Source: Anthopleura xanthogrammica
Taxonomy: Eukaryota > Cnidaria > Anthozoa > Actiniaria > Actiniidae
DNA length: 64,000 bases
Assembly: GCA_964019055.1 (NCBI GenBank)
Contig: OZ025213.1
Span: 372,001-436,000, forward strand
Reading direction: 5' to 3'
Shown here: positions 40,626 to 50,684 of the stretch, in pieces
How positions within the stretch are numbered: position 1 is the first letter of the stretch
How the letters are laid out: each line of letters begins with the position of its first letter
The notes under the pieces: generated by a model
Seen by the model: the letters and a program-made list of their open reading frames with translations, nothing else
Databases searched by the model: none
What the model was told of the DNA's origin: nothing
Translations under genes and position numbers: made by a program

Positions 40626-42360
40626 GGTGGTGCCTTTGGAACGCTTCGTGTTACATCATGGTTAAAGTCATCTAGTTCAGCATATGTAACCAAATCTTCA
40701 TGTTGATCCTCCTTAAACAAATCATGTATAGTGTTCAGTATTATTACTAGACTATGGATGACTTTCTCTGTATCTATACTTACTGGGTTTTTACTCCTTC
40801 TCTTCACTTCTGCATACACCACTTCTGTTGTCTTGTCGTTTTTCTTGGTGGGGTTGCTGCTTTTAGTTTTAGCGTTGCTTTGCTTGGAATCTTTGACATG
40901 GTTGCGCACCTCCAAGACATCATGGGTCATCTGAGAGACCAGAAAGCCATGAAAACTCTTAGTATCCTCTTTGGTGTCAGTACTATTGTCTAAAGGATTT
41001 CCGTGTGTTGCGTGACTATTCTCTTGTGCGCATGCGTTGTTAGGCTGGATGACAATGTTTTTCAGCTCATGTTCATTCACATGGAAACCGCTGGATGAGC
41101 CTACCATGACGTCACTGGTGTTGTGGTCAGTGTTCATACCATCGCTGTAACACAGAACATAAAATAATAGTCTAATATACATGGCATTTTAGTCTGATTG
41201 GTACAGTGAAATAAGATATGACCTTTACAATCTAGACCTTCTCGGCCTTTAGTTGGGTTTTGTTGGCCTGGGTGCCAGACAGAGTGTTCTATCTTCTACT
41301 TATTGAAAAGTGGTGATGAATCTATAATACTGTTTTATTACTTACTGTTTAAGTCTTGTTTTCGGCTTTCCTAAAAAAGATAACAAGTTAAATGTAAATT
41401 GTCGACATACGATGTTTGTCTCAGTATCAGCTATGATCAACTATAGTCTCCAGATGACCTATATAACTGATATGTATAAACATTATTTTAAAATAATTAC
41501 TTTAAATCAATTAAGAATGTATATTCAAAGCATTATATATATTATATACAAGGTTATATCTTATTTTCTTGTTACCTTTTCGTTTTCGATTCCATCCACA
41601 GACACAGAGCACAACACAACAGAGAAACACCACCACACCAACAACAAGTACAGGAATGATGATGGTCAGGATAGGTAAAGGCTTCTTTGTTGTTCGTGAC
41701 ACGGCTCTCGTTGTAACATCATCTGCAGAAAATCGAAGAGTTTAATTACTTCCAAAAAGGTTTCTAACAATGCGAAAAAATTCATTAATTTCGTTTAAAA
41801 TTTAGACTTTTGATGTTGGCTTAATTTTCCTTTAGGTATGTGGTTCAGTTTTCATGGTTTAGGCCATTAAATCTAGCTGCACCATACTTATTTCACTTAC
41901 ATTGTGTTCCATTGAATATCTCCTTTTATCCATGAATAGCATCATTTTTGTTGTGATCGTTGTGATTGTTAGTTCAAAAGACTTCAATGTATATCGCAGT
42001 TAAGATATGGAATTATCATCTTACCAGTTTCTGCAGTTGTTGTTGACATTTCTGTGTATTTCTTGTAGGGTGTTGTTGTTGGTGTTGGATATTCACTAGC
42101 TGCTGTTTGGTCTTTGTTGCTTGCTGTTGTGGCTGATGGAGATGGAAGATTTGGGTCATGATTAGTCGTGGTTTTCATTGTTGTAGATTGTCTCACCGAT
42201 GTTGTGATGGCGAAGTCACTTGTTGCTGTTTTCCGTCCAGATGTTGTTGTTGCTTTAGTTGTTGTTGCCGTTGTTGTAATCACTTCTGGTTCTGTTTTTG
42301 GTACCGTCATCACTGTGGGAGTCACTGGGTTTTTGCACCATTACACTTGATTATTGCAAT
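40562..42360 (-). pseudogene. Stalk, transmembrane and ITIM/ITSM tail exons of lectin locus B (apparently cut off)
   Basis: Exons by homology to gene D: stalk 42025-42360, TM 41576-41722, 25-base exon 41346-41370, tail 40562-41144. The stalk exon carries an in-frame TAA near 42340: D has the Lys codon AAA at the same place (QVKWC against QV-stop-WC). The exon upstream has also lost its splice donor, so these exons may not reach mature protein. Yet the TM (VLVVGVVVFLCCVVLCVC) and the tail frame are intact. The tail keeps VVYAEV, VTYAEL and TEYASV, plus PPPY, a WW-domain-type motif. It lacks a segment of about 46 residues present in D, including SDIYATV. Either a recent pseudogene half, or used by a splice form that skips the broken exon. 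Confidence 0.6.
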
Positions 42361-42392
42361 CTGTTTTCAGAATTAAGTAATGAGGAATTATT

Positions 42393-42708
42393 AACATATA
42401 GAGGATATTACATGGGCGCGCGGAGATACGAATTCTATCTTCGTGTGTTGAAAAGATCTCTCACGAGTGAGAGCAGCGAACGAGTAAGACATTTTCAACA
42501 CGAGAAGATAAAATTCGTATCTCCAAGCACCCATGTAATATTCTGTTTATTATATAATTATCAATGAAAAAGAAAAGAAAGCTTTTTCGAGATTTTTTTC
42601 TGCTATAAGAAGTATGTTACCATAGTGATGATATCTTCACATGTGAAAATAACATGTAAATATCACATTTCTGAAATAGAGAAATATAGGTATTTCAGTG
42701 ATAATCAT
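42393..42708. mobile_element. Insertion with palindromic core inside the CTLD-stalk intron of locus B
   Basis: This intron is 85-91 bases in genes C, D and F but about 400 in B. The extra DNA holds a hairpin: ATATTACATGGG...CGTGTTGAAAA (left, about 42403-42455) pairs with its inverse (about 42492-42542). Edges are estimated by comparison with gene D. Confidence 0.7.
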
Positions 42709-42758
42709 ATAATAACAGTCTTTATCTAAGAGAGAACCACAGAGAAAATATAATGTGT

Positions 42759-43593
42759 TTACTTAACTTTTATTTTGTATTCACAAATCCATCCTCTCCA
42801 AATTCTGTCACACGAAACATCACCAAATAGCCCATAGGTATGTAATGGATAATTCCTTGCCATGACGACACACTTCTCATCCTTCTGTCTCTCAGGTTGG
42901 CCTGGTTGCCATTTGTTGTATGTCAGGAAGCGGCTACTCAGCCATTCCCACTTTCCATCTCTCTTCTCAAGACCAATCCACCATTCATCAAATTTCCCCG
43001 TTGTTCTATGCTGGATCTGTGTTTTGATGAACTCCCATTCTTCTACTGTTTCGATAGAAACCAGGTCACCTCCTCGTGTTCTACACTGCTGTCTGACATA
43101 CGACCAGGAGTTAGTAGATCTTCCATCAAAAGTATAGCAAGAACAATTGGAATAACCTGATCCTAAAATAAAAACAATATGATAAAACGCATAATGAAAG
43201 AATAACTTGTATGCGTTTGATAAACGATGATAACAATTAATATTTTCCTTGGGGATCCTCTCATATCGAAACACCTGATTGAAATATTTTGTGAAAACCT
43301 ATTCAGCGTTAATTCTGTATGGTTGCTCGATTTTTTCTTGCCCATACAAGTCTGACTCAAGCTAGTCTATGATTCAAAAGAAACTAAAGAATAACCGGGG
43401 AAAGAGAATGAAAGAGAATTTATACCATTTATGCCACTGCAAACAACTGATCAATGGCTTCATGTTCTTGAATAGATCTATTCTGGTTTAAAATTCCCCT
43501 AGTATGTATGACAAACTTACCAGAATACGCCTGTAATCCCTTGACCAGGATCATTACTATAAGAAAGTGTACTTTAATCCAAGAAGATAACAT
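42759..43593 (-). CDS. Lectin locus B: signal peptide plus CTLD, predicted soluble by donor loss
   Basis: Exons: signal 43521-43593 and CTLD 42759-43162, giving 158 residues with a stop (KIKVK-stop). In gene D the CTLD exon ends at G|GTAAGT; here the same spot reads G|TTAAGT, so the donor GT is lost and read-through reaches TAA three codons later. Use of the GT one base upstream would shift the frame. The CTLD is otherwise intact: CSCYTF, EWWIGL, WLSSRFLTYNKW, all six cysteines including KCVVMA and VSCDRIWRGWIC, and a QPE ligand tripeptide (QPD-like, often galactose type). The signal peptide is nearly the same as that of D. Most economical reading: a secreted lectin derived from a membrane receptor. 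An assembly or base-call error is possible. Confidence 0.6.
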
Positions 43594-43614
43594 GATATAC
43601 CTCGATAGTATATG

Positions 43615-43624
43615 TGATAACTGA
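43615..43624 (-). promoter_or_regulatory. Shared TGATAACTGA element, locus B
   Basis: WGATAA-type word 22 bases upstream of the ATG, in a stretch (ATATGTGATAACTGATCCCT) shared with gene D. Confidence 0.45.
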
Positions 43625-44019
43625 TCCCTTATGATCAAAAAGTGAAACAAGGAAGATTCGCGTCCTAACATCGTGATGACACGGGATGTTTCGGTATTAT
43701 CTACTATGGTCTTATTATAGTTATACATGCTCAAAATGTTAGATTCCACTATAAACTTTACTCAAATTGGTCAGTCAATGATTTAACGCGGTTTTACAAG
43801 TTTTCGACTGTCTAAACGTATGATGTTTACAACCATGGCACTTGTTTTGCAGCCTTAAGACTGAAACCACCAAACCACAGAGGCATCTCCTTTGGAGATT
43901 GAAATCTCTCTGTTATTGTAATTTAAGTTTCTGTTCGGATTCAGTTTCCTCTACAGATGGACATGAGCTGACTATAACCAATATATATTTCAGAATGCAT
44001 AATTATATACAGATATACA

Positions 44020-44270
44020 CAGGGCCGTAACCAGAACATTTACCGGGGGGGTGCACATCAAGTAAAAATGGACCTAAGTGTAGTATAGAAAATAGAAGTA
44101 GCCGTTATAGTTTTGATTTACATTAAATCTGTATTTTTTTTTTATTTTCAAGCAATAATAATAATAATGAACTTTATTAACTTTAACAAACAAATGTTGA
44201 TAAAAAGCGGACCTTTTGGTCTGATGGGGGGTGCACGTGCACCCTGTGCTCCCCCCTGGTTACGGGCCTG
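44020..44270. mobile_element. hAT-like non-autonomous element
   Basis: Ends CAGGGCCGTAACCAG and inverted CAGGCCCGTAACCAG match at 14 of 15. The interior has G-rich and C-rich blocks with GTGCACGTGCACC, as in the elements at 5169 and 31653. No convincing target duplication found. Confidence 0.65.
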
Positions 44271-44725
44271 ATACAGAACTATAGTAGTTTCTTGATGGTC
44301 GGTTGCAACGGGCCACACATGCAACAGGTCAACGTAACATGGAAGTACTTGTTGCTTGCCTGAATTGATTAAGTCTCTGGTTTTAAGGAGGAAGTTGAAA
44401 TTGAATATACTTGGCTTTAGTTGTGATGTATAAGATATCATTTTGACTTTTCAGTGCTTTAGAGCCGGCAAAGATGAGTAATAGAGAACCGATGAGAATA
44501 CTTTTGAACTGGGAAGACACATTTGCGTTAGGAGATTTCTTAGAGTGAGTACAGGAGAACCATTAAGTAACTAGTGAGTTTTATTTCATGAAAGACCATT
44601 TTTCTGTGAAAATACACTTTTACTAATGAAATGACTGAATTGCTATTGGAAACTGATAATAGTCACATCACAATACTTTTCTAAGTAAAACCTTGCTTGT
44701 TTCTTACACTTTGATAATTCATTAT

Positions 44726-44925
44726 NNNNNNNNNNNNNNNNNNNNNNNNNNNNNNNNNNNNNNNNNNNNNNNNNNNNNNNNNNNNNNNNNNNNNNNNNNN
44801 NNNNNNNNNNNNNNNNNNNNNNNNNNNNNNNNNNNNNNNNNNNNNNNNNNNNNNNNNNNNNNNNNNNNNNNNNNNNNNNNNNNNNNNNNNNNNNNNNNNN
44901 NNNNNNNNNNNNNNNNNNNNNNNNN
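44726..44925. other. Assembly gap (200 N)
   Basis: A run of exactly 200 N, probably of nominal length. It hides the rest of the stalk and the TM exon of gene C. Confidence 1.
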
Positions 44926-44965
44926 TATGGGATCACTTTCCTTGTGTACTTGTAATGGTGTAGTT

Positions 44966-45734
44966 TTATGTTTTTTTTACCGTCCTCACTGAGGAAGTCA
45001 CTGGGTTTTTGCACCATTTCACTTGATTATTGCTGCAATCTGTTTTTTATTAAGTAATAATGAGTTATTAATATCAGTCTTTATCTAAGACAGAACCAAA
45101 CAGAAAATATAATGTGTTTAGTTTACTTACCTTTTATTTGGTATTCACAAATCCATCCTTTCCACATACCACATCCAGCATTATTAAATAGCCCATAGGT
45201 GTTTCGTGGATAATTCTTTGCTATGGTGGCACACTTCTCATTCTGTCCCCTCCTAGGTTCTCCTGGTTGCCACTTGTTGTATGTCAGGGAGTGGTTGCTC
45301 AACCATTCCCATCTTCCATCTCTCTTCTCAAGACCAATCCACCATTCATCAAATTTCCCCGTTGTTCTATGCTGGATCTGTGTTTTGATGAACTCCCATT
45401 CTTCTACCGTTTCCATAGAAACCAGTTCACCTCCTTGTCTTCTACACTGATCTTTGCCATACGACCAGGAGTTAGTAGATCTTCCATCAAAAGTATAGCA
45501 AGAACACTGATAGGTGCCTGAAACTAGAAAACAAATCCACCAACAAACAAAATTAGTACAATAATTAATGATAAAGAATTCAAATATCAATGTCATATCT
45601 TTACTCTAAGCCTTTCTAACCAGGGAGGTGGTCCCTCCCACTCCCTGTTCTAACTCACCGCCAGATATCCGTACCAAACAAAGTGCAGTCACAATATAGT
45701 AACATATTGTCCTACTTCGAAGACAAAGCCTCAT
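44966..45734 (-). CDS. Lectin receptor C: signal peptide, CTLD and part of a stalk, cut by the gap
   Basis: Exons: signal 45659-45734 (MRLCLRSRTICYYIVTAL...), CTLD 45131-45523, stalk from 45039 downward. The CTLD is complete with all six cysteines (KCATIA; AGCGMWKGWIC), EWWIGL and an EPR tripeptide. The stalk starts DCSNNQVKWCKNPVTSSV, like B and D, then joins a segment that matches the repeat units of gene E's stalk. At an A-run (44972-44979) the frame shifts against gene E and meets TAA at 44966, giving 180 residues. Either a real frameshift, a homopolymer error beside the gap, or a donor at ACG|GTAAAA. TM and any tail are not visible. The signal exon and flank are near-identical to those of E and F. 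Confidence 0.6.
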
Positions 45735-45769
45735 TATAGTCGTGATCTTTATTAAGACGTCTCCTGCAA

Positions 45770-45790
45770 TGATAACTGAGCAGCTTTATA
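45770..45790 (-). promoter_or_regulatory. TATA box and TGATAACTGA element, gene C
   Basis: On the minus strand TATAAA (45785-45790) is followed by TCAGTTATCA (45770-45779), inverse of TGATAACTGA. The TATA box starts 51-56 bases before the ATG; the same spacing holds in E and F. Confidence 0.6.
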
Positions 45791-46145
45791 GAAAAAGTCT
45801 TCACTAGCTCATTAATATACTAACTATGATAAATAATGTTCTTCATAATAAACCAGCATGATGTGGTTTGTCAGATTTCAGTTTCGTGTTGGACACATTT
45901 CACTTTTTCAAACCACCTTTCTATCAGCTGCTGAGGTTCTTAACCACATATGCATATCCTGCCGTAATGATTTCTTAAGCTGGCTCACATCACCACTGAA
46001 GTTTGGCTGGTGACAAACAAAGGACCTTTGCACTGTTATTTTCAAGGAGTGAATACAACTCCAAATCTGGAGTTCAATAAAAAGGTTCAGGACGACTCGT
46101 TTTTGCGAGTTATATTTACTCCATTTTTCAACGCACGATCAAGAC

Positions 46146-46640
46146 ACTAGCATATTCTGTGGGGTGGTAGGGTGGTGGTGTGGTTGGTTCACTTGGTTTG
46201 ATACTGACTGGTATGGTCTAGACACTAGCATATTCTGTGGGGTGGTAGGGTGGTGGTGTGGTTGGTTTACTTGGTTTGACATCTGACTGGTATGGTCTAG
46301 ACACTAGCATATTCTGTGGGGTGGTAGGGTGGTGGTGTGGTTGGTTTACTTGGTTTGACATCTGACTGGTATGGTCGAGACACTAGCATATTCTGTGGGG
46401 TGGTAGGGTGGTGGTGTGGTTGGTTCACTTGGTTTGACATCTGACTGACATGGTCGAGACACTAGCATATTCTGTGGGGTGGTAGGGTGGTGGTGTGGTT
46501 TGTTCACTTGGTTTGACATCTGACTGGTATGGTCTAGACACTAGCATATTCTGTGGGTTGGTAGGGTGGTGGTGTGGTTGGTTCACTTGGTTTGATACTG
46601 ACTGGTATGGTCTAGACACTAGCATATTCTGTGGGGTGGT
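46146..46640. repeat. 79-base minisatellite at the 3' end of lectin gene D, 7 units
   Basis: Units begin at 46146, 46224, 46303, 46382, 46461, 46540 and 46618, giving periods of 78, 79, 79, 79, 79 and 78. The minus strand encodes PPPYHPTEYASV once per unit. Gene D stops inside the first unit it meets; the rest is 3' UTR. Units differ at TCG/TAG, which decides whether the frame stops after TEYASV. Confidence 0.95.
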
Positions 46641-49626
46641 AGGGTGGTGGTCCCCTTGGAACGCCTCGTGTTACATCATGGTTAAAGTCATCTAGTTCAG
46701 CATATGTAACCAAATCTTCATGTTGATCCTCCTTAAACAAATCATGTATAGTGTTCAGTATTATTACTCGACTATGGATGACTTTCTCTGTATCTATACT
46801 TACTGTGTTTTTACTCCTTCTCTTCACTTCTGCATACACCACCTCTGTTGTCTTGTTCTTTTTCTTGGACTTATCGACAGTCGCGTAGATGTCTGACACT
46901 TTAGTGTTCTCTTTACCGACTGTATCATCTGGTGTCAAATCCATGTGTTCTTGTGGGGATTTCCCAGTGGAGTTGCTGCTGTCATTTTTAGCTTTGTTTT
47001 GTTTGGACTCTTTGCCAGTTGATTCGAGTGATGTCATGTCGCTATAGTTAGGTACCTCCAAGACATCATGGGTCATCTGAGAGACCAGAAAGCCATGAAA
47101 ACTCTTAGTAACCTCATTGGTGTCAGTACTATTGTCTAAAGGATTTCCGTGTGTTGCGTGACTATCGTCTTGTGCGCATGCGTTGTTAGGCTGGATGACA
47201 ATGGCTTTCAGCTCTTGTTCATTCACGTGCAAACCTCTGGATGAGCCTACCATGACGTCACTGGTGTTGTGCTCAGTGTTCGTACCATCGCTGTAACACA
47301 GAACATAAAATGATAGTCTAATATACATGGCATTTTAGTCTGATTGGTACAGTGAAATAAGATATGACCTTTACAATCTCGTAACCAGATCTCCTCGGTT
47401 TCGCTGGCTTTGGAGGTCTGATTACGAGATCAGGTTTCTCTAGTTTTTACGAATCCAATCTAAGGACCAAACACACAACTTAAACACATGGTGCGTTAGA
47501 TACACACAGCACCCATGACTCCTTATAATGAATACAACATGACCCAATTTCAGCTATGGAAAAGTGGTCATGATGAATATATAATGTAGTATTATAACTT
47601 ACTGTTTAAGGCTTGGTTGTAGTTTTCCTGAAGAAGATAACAAGGCCCATGTAAATCGTCCACTCAGTGCATATAGTCGCATACCATGCACAAACAATAT
47701 TTTAAAATGTTTATCGAAAATACATGCATGAAGCGAATGTATATGAGATATCGTTATGTATACATGCATGAAGCGACTGTATACGAAATATCGTTATGTA
47801 TACATGCATGAAGCGACTGTATACGAGATATCGTTATGTATACATGCATGAAGCGACTGTATACGAGATATCGTTATGTATACATGCATGGAGCGACTGT
47901 ATATGAGATATCGTTATGTATACATGCATGAAGCGAATGTATATGAGATATCGTTATGTAGTATCGTGCAGTTATTTACCTTTTCGTTTTAGTTTCCATC
48001 CACAGACACAGACCACAACACAACAGAGAAACACCACCACACCAACAACAAGTACAGCAATGATGATGGTCATGGTAGAAAAAGGCTTCTTTGTTGATCG
48101 TGAGACGGCTGTTGTTGTACCATTATCTGCAGAAAATTGGTGAATGGTTCGTTTATTTCCAAAAAGGTTTTGAGCTATTCGAAGAATTTATTTATTTTTC
48201 CGGTTAAAATCTAGTTTTCCTTTAGGTATGCTGTTTTGTCTGGTTTACTAGTAGGTCATTAAAATATTTGCAACAAACTTATCCTTTCACTTTCTTAATT
48301 ATTATATCATTATATTATTAATAGATCAGATTAATCATGTTCAATATCTATAAAGTCAGACCAAAGGACTTCAATGTATTCAGGTCACGATATGGATTAT
48401 CATCTTACTAGTTTCTGTAGTTGTTGTTGACATTTCTGTGTATTTCTTGTATGGTGTTGTTGTTGGTGTTGGATATTCACTAGCTGCTGTTTGGTCTTTG
48501 TTGCTTGTTGTTGTGGCTGATGGAGATGGAACATTCGGATCATAATTAGTCGTGGTTTTCATTGTTGTAGATTGTCTCACCGATGTCGAGATGGCGAAGT
48601 CACTTGCTGCTGTTTTCCGTCCAGATGTTGTTGTTGCTTTAGTTGTTGATGATGTTATTGTTGTTGATGTCGTTGCAGTCGTTTCCGAATCTCGTTCTGG
48701 TAAAGTCATTACTGTGGGAGTTACTGGGTTATTACACCATTTCACTTGATTATTGTTGCAATCTGTTTAAGTATAATGAGGAGTTATTAATACTAGTTGT
48801 CTTTATATGAGAGAGACACATGCAGAAGATATAATGTGTTTACTTACCTTTTATTTTGTACTCACAAATCCATCCTTTCCAAATACTACATCTAGCATTA
48901 TTGAACAGCCCATAACTGTTTGATGGATAATTCTTTGCTATGACGACACACTTCTCATTCTGTCCCCTCCTAGGTTCTCCTGGTTGCCACTTGTTGTATG
49001 TGAAGGAGTGGTTACTCAGCCATGACCAATCTCCATCTCTCTCCTCAAGACCAATCCACCATTCATCAAATTTCCCCGTTGTTCTATGCTGGATCTGTGT
49101 TTTGATGAACTCCCATTCTTGTACCGTTTCCATAGAAACCAGTTCACCTCCTTGTCTTGTACACTGATCTTTGCCGTACCACCAGGACCTAGGCGGTGTT
49201 CCATCAAAAGTATAGCAAGAACATTGGGAATAATCTGATCCTAAAATCATCATAAATGAATTTGATAATTTTAAGGTAAAATGAATGAATAAATTGTGTG
49301 CATTTTAAAATTGGTGATTCCTCGTCTACTTAATACATCTGATGCAAATAACTCATTGATTCAGTTTACAGACTGGTTAATGTTTTCTCACTTGTACGAG
49401 GACTGACTGAAAAATAACATTACTGGAGATAGCAAGTAAAGAAAAAGACCTCAACAAGGGATCAACTATACTACATGTATGGTGGCTTGAAGATATCTAT
49501 TCTGGCTCAAAATTACACTTGAGTACAGATGCCTAACTTACCTGGATACGCCTGTAATCCCTTGTTCAGGCTCATTACGATAAGAAAGTACACTTTAATC
49601 CAAGAAGATACTAACATACCGTCCAT
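46612..49626 (-). CDS. Lectin receptor D: intact C-type lectin receptor with ITIM-ITIM-ITSM tail
   Basis: Predicted single-pass receptor of 560 residues and the best intact long-tailed member. Exons 5'-3': signal 49542-49626, CTLD 48848-49240, stalk 48409-48762, TM 47980-48126, 25-base exon 47603-47627, tail 46612-47290; all join in phase. The CTLD has six cysteines, EWWIGL, WLSNHSFTYNKW and EPR. The stalk has a CNNNQVKWC pair, then a Thr-rich mucin-like run. TM is IIIAVLVVGVVVFLCCVVVCVC with a basic stop-transfer. The tail carries VVYAEV (Y487) and VTYAEL (Y531), both ITIM-consensus, PPPY just before the end, and TEYASV (Y557, ITSM) as the last six residues. SDIYATV is an extra tyrosine site. 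The ATG at 49626 was chosen as first; a second ATG three codons later aligns with the start of B. Confidence 0.85.
47721..47960. repeat. 40-base tandem repeat, 6 copies
   Basis: The unit contains TACATGCATGAAGCGACTGT and ends ATATCGTTATGTA, with exact 40-base periods from 47721. It lies in the gene D intron between TM exon and 25-base exon, ending about 20 bases from the TM exon. Confidence 0.95.
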
Positions 49627-49654
49627 TGTTGATATACCTAGATACTAGTATATG

Positions 49655-49664
49655 TGATAACTGA
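49655..49664 (-). promoter_or_regulatory. Shared TGATAACTGA element, gene D
   Basis: WGATAA-type word 29 bases upstream of the ATG. On the minus strand it is preceded by a TATAAGGG that could act as a TATA box. Confidence 0.5.
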
Positions 49665-50684
49665 TCCCTTATATGATCGAATAGTGAAACAAAGAAGATT
49701 CTCGTCCTTGCATCGTGATGACACGAGATGTTTCGGTATTGTCTACTGTGGTATAATTATAGTTATACATAGACAAAAAAGGTATAGATTTCATTATAAA
49801 CTCGAGTAGGTAGGTCAATGATATAACGTGGTTTTACACGTGCCTGAACGTTTAATGTTAAAGATCATGCCACTTGTGTTCAGTGGCTTTAAAACTGAAA
49901 CCATTAAACCACTGAGACAGCTCCTTTGGTCTCTACAGATGGACATAAACTGACTCAGTATTATTTACGTGTATGTGTGGCCCGGTGTACACATACACGT
50001 AAACGTATAACATGAAAGTACTTGTTGCCTGCCTGAATTGATTAAGTCTTGTGATGAGTATCATGAATAAGATTTCAAGGTTTTAAGGAAGTAATTGAAA
50101 GTAAATATACTTGGCTTTACGCCTGATGTATCAGATATCATTTTCACTTTTCAGTGCTTTAGAGCAAGGAAGTGATCATTAATAGAGAAACGATGAACAT
50201 ACTGATGAACTGGGAAGACATATTTAGAAAATTACTAAGAGTGACTGCAGGAGAACTCTGTACTAACTAGTGAGTTTTATTCCGTTTTCCGTCATTTCAT
50301 GAGAGACAATTTTTTAATGAAAATGCATTAATACTAATGAAATCACTGAAATGCTATTGTACGTTTATAATTGTCGGAAACTGATGGCAGTTCATCACAG
50401 TAATTAGTTTAAAGGTAAAATCTTGCTTGTTTTTTTTTTCATCTTGTTGATTCATTCTATTTCAAACAAAACGTCTCTTACAAGAATGAAAACAAAACAC
50501 AACAGAATGAGTTACGATTCAGCTCCATCGACACGTGCAGTAACCATCCATCAGGACACTGTCACTTATTAGTTTTTGAAATGAAGTCTGTGTGTATATA
50601 TCTCACTCTCAGTAAAAGTGTTGAGCCCACGGTCCGTGCATGTCAGTAGTCATCTTCAATAGTTAATGACATCACTGTAATCTA

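Larger units (their letters stand above)
43594..44725. other. 5' flank of locus B, duplicated upstream of gene D
   Basis: Segments at about 43840-43960 and 44330-44725 closely resemble 49860-49960 and 50010-50450, which lie upstream of gene D; in both the phrase TACTTGTTGC...CTGAATTGATTAAGTC occurs. A transposon at 44020-44270 interrupts this copy. No gene seen. Confidence 0.6.

Noticed and set aside
45770..45790. TCAGTT in the lectin promoters as an initiator element
   Set aside because: It lies only about 11 bases from the TATA box, too close for a TATA-initiator pair; a GATA-type reading fits better.
47721..47960. Possible CRISPR-like array (40-base repeats)
   Set aside because: Direct head-to-tail tandem copies without unique spacers, in a eukaryotic intron.
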